Origin: Sphingomonas endolithica
GTDB lineage: Bacteria > Pseudomonadota > Alphaproteobacteria > Sphingomonadales > Sphingomonadaceae
Reading direction: 5' to 3'
Assembly: GCF_025231525.1 (NCBI RefSeq)
Contig: NZ_CP103057.1
Coordinates: 124,001-188,000 of the forward strand
Length of the DNA: 64,000 nt
Position 1 is the first letter of the stretch, and every line of letters starts with the position of its first letter. The notes below the pieces were generated by a model. That model searched no databases and was not told where the DNA came from. It saw only the letters and a program-made list of their open reading frames with translations. The position numbers and the translations under genes were made by a program. This document shows, piece after piece, positions 61,946-64,000 of the stretch.

Positions 61946-63969
61946 GCAAATGCCTCCCGTTCGGCAACCCTGCGCTCGCGCCGCACGCGCCCGATCAGCG
62001 ACAGCATGCCGCCGATCGCGATCAGCGCGCCGCCGGCCCAGATCAACGTCACGAACGGCTTCCACCACAGCCGCAACTGCCACCGGCCTTCGCCATCCGA
62101 CTGGCCGAGCACGGTATACAGCTGCCCGTTCCACCGCGTCGCGATCGCCGATTCGCTGGTCACCGTGACGGGGGAGGAGAAATAGCGCGACTGCGGATAC
62201 AGATAGAACCAGGCGCCGTCGTCACCACGCCGGATGCTCAACCGCGCCTGCAATGCCGACCAGTTCGGCCCGATCGCGGGTGAGATACCGTCCAGCCGCA
62301 CCAGGAACGGCCCCACGCGGTTCGGCTCGCCCACTCGCACGGCAACCAAGGTCTCCTTGGTGAAGGCGCTGTCCGATGCCATCCCCGCCAGGCTCACCGC
62401 GATCCCCAGATGCGCGATCACCATGCCCCAGGTGAACAGCGGCGTCCGGCGCAAATTGCGCTTCCACAACGGCGCGACGCTGGCGGCGGCAAGACCGGCG
62501 GCAAGCCCCAGTCCCAGGAACGGCAGGATGCCGATCCCGCCGGTGGCGATAAAGATCGCCGCCATCGCCAATGCCGCCACGGCGATCGGCAGCATCATGC
62601 GCTCGAGTGCCACGTGGCCATCGTCACGGCGCCAGCGCAGCAGCGGCCCGACCGCCATCACCGTCACCAGGATCAATGCCACCGGGCCCGCCGCCTTGTC
62701 GAAGAAGGGCGGCCCGACCGACAATTGCACGCCCATTGCCGCCGCGACGATCGGGTACAGCGTCCCGATCAGCACGATGCCCAGGATCACCGACAGCAAC
62801 AGGTTGTTGGCCACCAGTGCGCCTTCGCGGCTGACCAGATCGAACGTCGTGCCCTGCCGTACCGTGCCGATGCGCAAGGCGAACAGCACCAGCGCCCCAC
62901 CGATATAGATCGCCAGCAGGGCGAGGATGAAACTGCCGCGCGAGGGATCGACGGCAAAGGCGTGCACGCTGGTCAGGATGCCCGATCGCACCAGGAAGGT
63001 GCCGACCATCGACATCGAAAACGCGACCACCGCCAGCATGACCGTCCAGGCGCGCAGGCCATCGCGCGTCGCCAGCACGCTGACCGAATGGAGCAGGGCA
63101 GTCGCCGCCAGCCATGGCATGAGAGAGGCATTCTCGACCGGGTCCCAGAACCACCAGCCGCCCCAGCCGAGCTCGTAATAGGCCCAATAGGATCCCGCCG
63201 TGATACCCAGCGTCAGGAAGATCCACGCTCCCAAGACCCAGGGCCGCATCGCCCGTGCGAATGCCGGCCCCACGTCGCGCGTGACCAGCGCGCCGACCGC
63301 AAACGAGAACGCTACCGAAATGCCGACATAGCCGATGTACAGGGTAGGGGGGTGGAACGCCAAACCCGGGTCCTGCAGCAGCGGGTTCAATCCCCGCCCA
63401 TCCGGCGCCGCCGGGTTCAGCCGCGCGAACGGATTGGAGGAAAAGAGCAGGAAGGCATAGAAGCCGAGCGCGATCGCCGCCTGCGCGCCCAGCGTGGCAA
63501 TCAGCGTGCGTGCCTGCAGCCGCCGCTCGATCGTCGCCACCGTCGCCCCGGCCAGCCCCAGGATCGTTACCCACAGCAGCATCGATCCCTCGTGGTTGCC
63601 CCACGCGCCGGCGATCTTGTACAGCATCGGCTTGTCCGAATGGCTGTTCTCGGCAACCAGCAGCACCGACATGTCCGATCGCACGAACACCGCGATCAGC
63701 AGGATCATCGCCAGGCCGGTCAGCACCCCTTGCACGACCGCGACGGGGCGCACCGCCGCCATGATCTCTTTAGCGACTTCACCCATTCGTGCTGAGCCTG
63801 TCAAAGCACCTGTATCCAGGTGAGCGGCCGGCTTCTCGGGTGCACGCCCTTCGACAAGCTCAGGACGAACGTGTTTGTTCAATCGCAAGCCGATGACCGC
63901 CAGCGCCAGCTGCAGCGCCGCCAGCGCTGCCGCCAGCCACAAGGCGGCAAGGCCCGCTTCGGCGATCAT
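61942..63969 (-). CDS. ccmF: Heme lyase subunit CcmF with a repeat-derived insertion
   Basis: A 675-residue polytopic heme lyase. The WWD motif (ELGWGGWWFWDPVENASLMP) and flanking conserved His residues bind heme, and ENSHSDKPMLYKIAGAWGNH is typical. After the first membrane helix, where CcmF usually has a short loop, residues about 32-68 read HVRPELVEGRAPEKPAAHLD and on. This stretch is encoded by the R4 repeat at 63783-63872. The gene remains open, so the insertion is in-frame in the first loop. Confidence 0.94.
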   Translation of the reverse strand: MIAEAGLAALWLAAALAALQLALAVIGLRLNKHVRPELVEGRAPEKPAAHLDTGALTGSARMGEVAKEIMAAVRPVAVVQGVLTGLAMILLIAVFVRSDMSVLLVAENSHSDKPMLYKIAGAWGNHEGSMLLWVTILGLAGATVATIERRLQARTLIATLGAQAAIALGFYAFLLFSSNPFARLNPAAPDGRGLNPLLQDPGLAFHPPTLYIGYVGISVAFSFAVGALVTRDVGPAFARAMRPWVLGAWIFLTLGITAGSYWAYYELGWGGWWFWDPVENASLMPWLAATALLHSVSVLATRDGLRAWTVMLAVVAFSMSMVGTFLVRSGILTSVHAFAVDPSRGSFILALLAIYIGGALVLFALRIGTVRQGTTFDLVSREGALVANNLLLSVILGIVLIGTLYPIVAAAMGVQLSVGPPFFDKAAGPVALILVTVMAVGPLLRWRRDDGHVALERMMLPIAVAALAMAAIFIATGGIGILPFLGLGLAAGLAAASVAPLWKRNLRRTPLFTWGMVIAHLGIAVSLAGMASDSAFTKETLVAVRVGEPNRVGPFLVRLDGISPAIGPNWSALQARLSIRRGDDGAWFYLYPQSRYFSSPVTVTSESAIATRWNGQLYTVLGQSDGEGRWQLRLWWKPFVTLIWAGGALIAIGGMLSLIGRVRRERRVAEREAFA
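63783..63872. repeat. Palindromic repeat, family R4, inside ccmF
   Basis: CCATTCGTGCTGAGCCTGTC on the left is mirrored by the right arm CCTTCGACAAGCTCAGGACG then AACG. The standalone copy is at 31774. The arms translate in ccmF as HVRPELVEG and LTGSARMG. Confidence 0.8.
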
Positions 63970-64000
63970 GGCTGCAGCGTCTTCGTCTCGTGCATCACGC
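63966..64000 (-). CDS. Partial gene upstream of ccmF, possibly ccmE C-terminus
   Basis: A frame entering from the window edge ends as VMHETKTLQP at a TGA that overlaps the ccmF ATG (ATGA). Only about ten codons are visible. ccmE usually precedes ccmF in this order, so a CcmE C-terminus is the best guess, but the sequence is too short to prove it. Confidence 0.35.
   Translation of the reverse strand, partial: VMHETKTLQP

Overview
The window is a GC-rich chromosomal segment of an alphaproteobacterium, most likely a sphingomonad (Sphingomonas or a close relative). The evidence is the gene content: long TonB-dependent receptors, GatCAB, a multi-subunit type II secretion system (T2SS), dense ATGA-type gene overlaps, and dispersed palindromes of the kinds that litter sphingomonad genomes. 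There is no phage, integron, CRISPR array or plasmid backbone. Three tRNA genes are present (Arg-CCT, Leu-TAG, Val-CAC).

Layout. 1-5.5 kb: tRNA-Arg, a small SWIB / DUF2945 pair, a TonB-dependent receptor, and a folate/pterin operon (folE, a pteridine-reductase-like SDR, folB). 5.6-14 kb: branched-chain amino acid synthesis on the minus strand (leuA behind a leucine-rich leader peptide; miaA-ilvB-ilvH-ilvC), a BLUF photoreceptor, a YceI protein and serB. 14-19.3 kb: small secreted proteins and a ParA-like / RHH-like / TPR-SPOR cluster. 19.3-23.4 kb: pyrB with a dihydroorotase-like partner lacking the metal motif, ruvX and a DUF3089 hydrolase. 23.5-29 kb: gatC, gatA, a membrane protein, gatB, then three small secreted proteins. 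29-42.3 kb: tRNA-Leu, tig, a glycosyltransferase, clpP, clpX, an M1 peptidase, lon and hupB. 42.4-60 kb: tRNA-Val, then two apparent Pho boxes in front of a large lipoprotein and a TonB-dependent receptor, followed by gspC to gspN. The lipoprotein beside a T2SS recalls the phosphate-starvation lipoprotein locus (ElpS) of Caulobacter. 60-64 kb: cytochrome c maturation genes ccmF, ccmG, ccmH and ccmI, reading in from the right edge.

The most unusual material lies in the repeats and leaders. Several palindromic families sit between genes. Copies lie in-frame inside gspG, gspI and ccmF, supplying prepilin leader sequence or an internal loop. A 155-bp MITE-like element occurs twice, each time inside an arm of another palindrome at the same 7-bp target, with near-perfect 7-bp flanking duplications. 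The leuA leader encodes a 15-residue peptide with six leucines, and the region around its stop codon is perfectly complementary over 10 nt to the leuA ribosome-binding site. Two small genes (28.0 and 35.1 kb) each need a -1 frameshift to give a full-length product.
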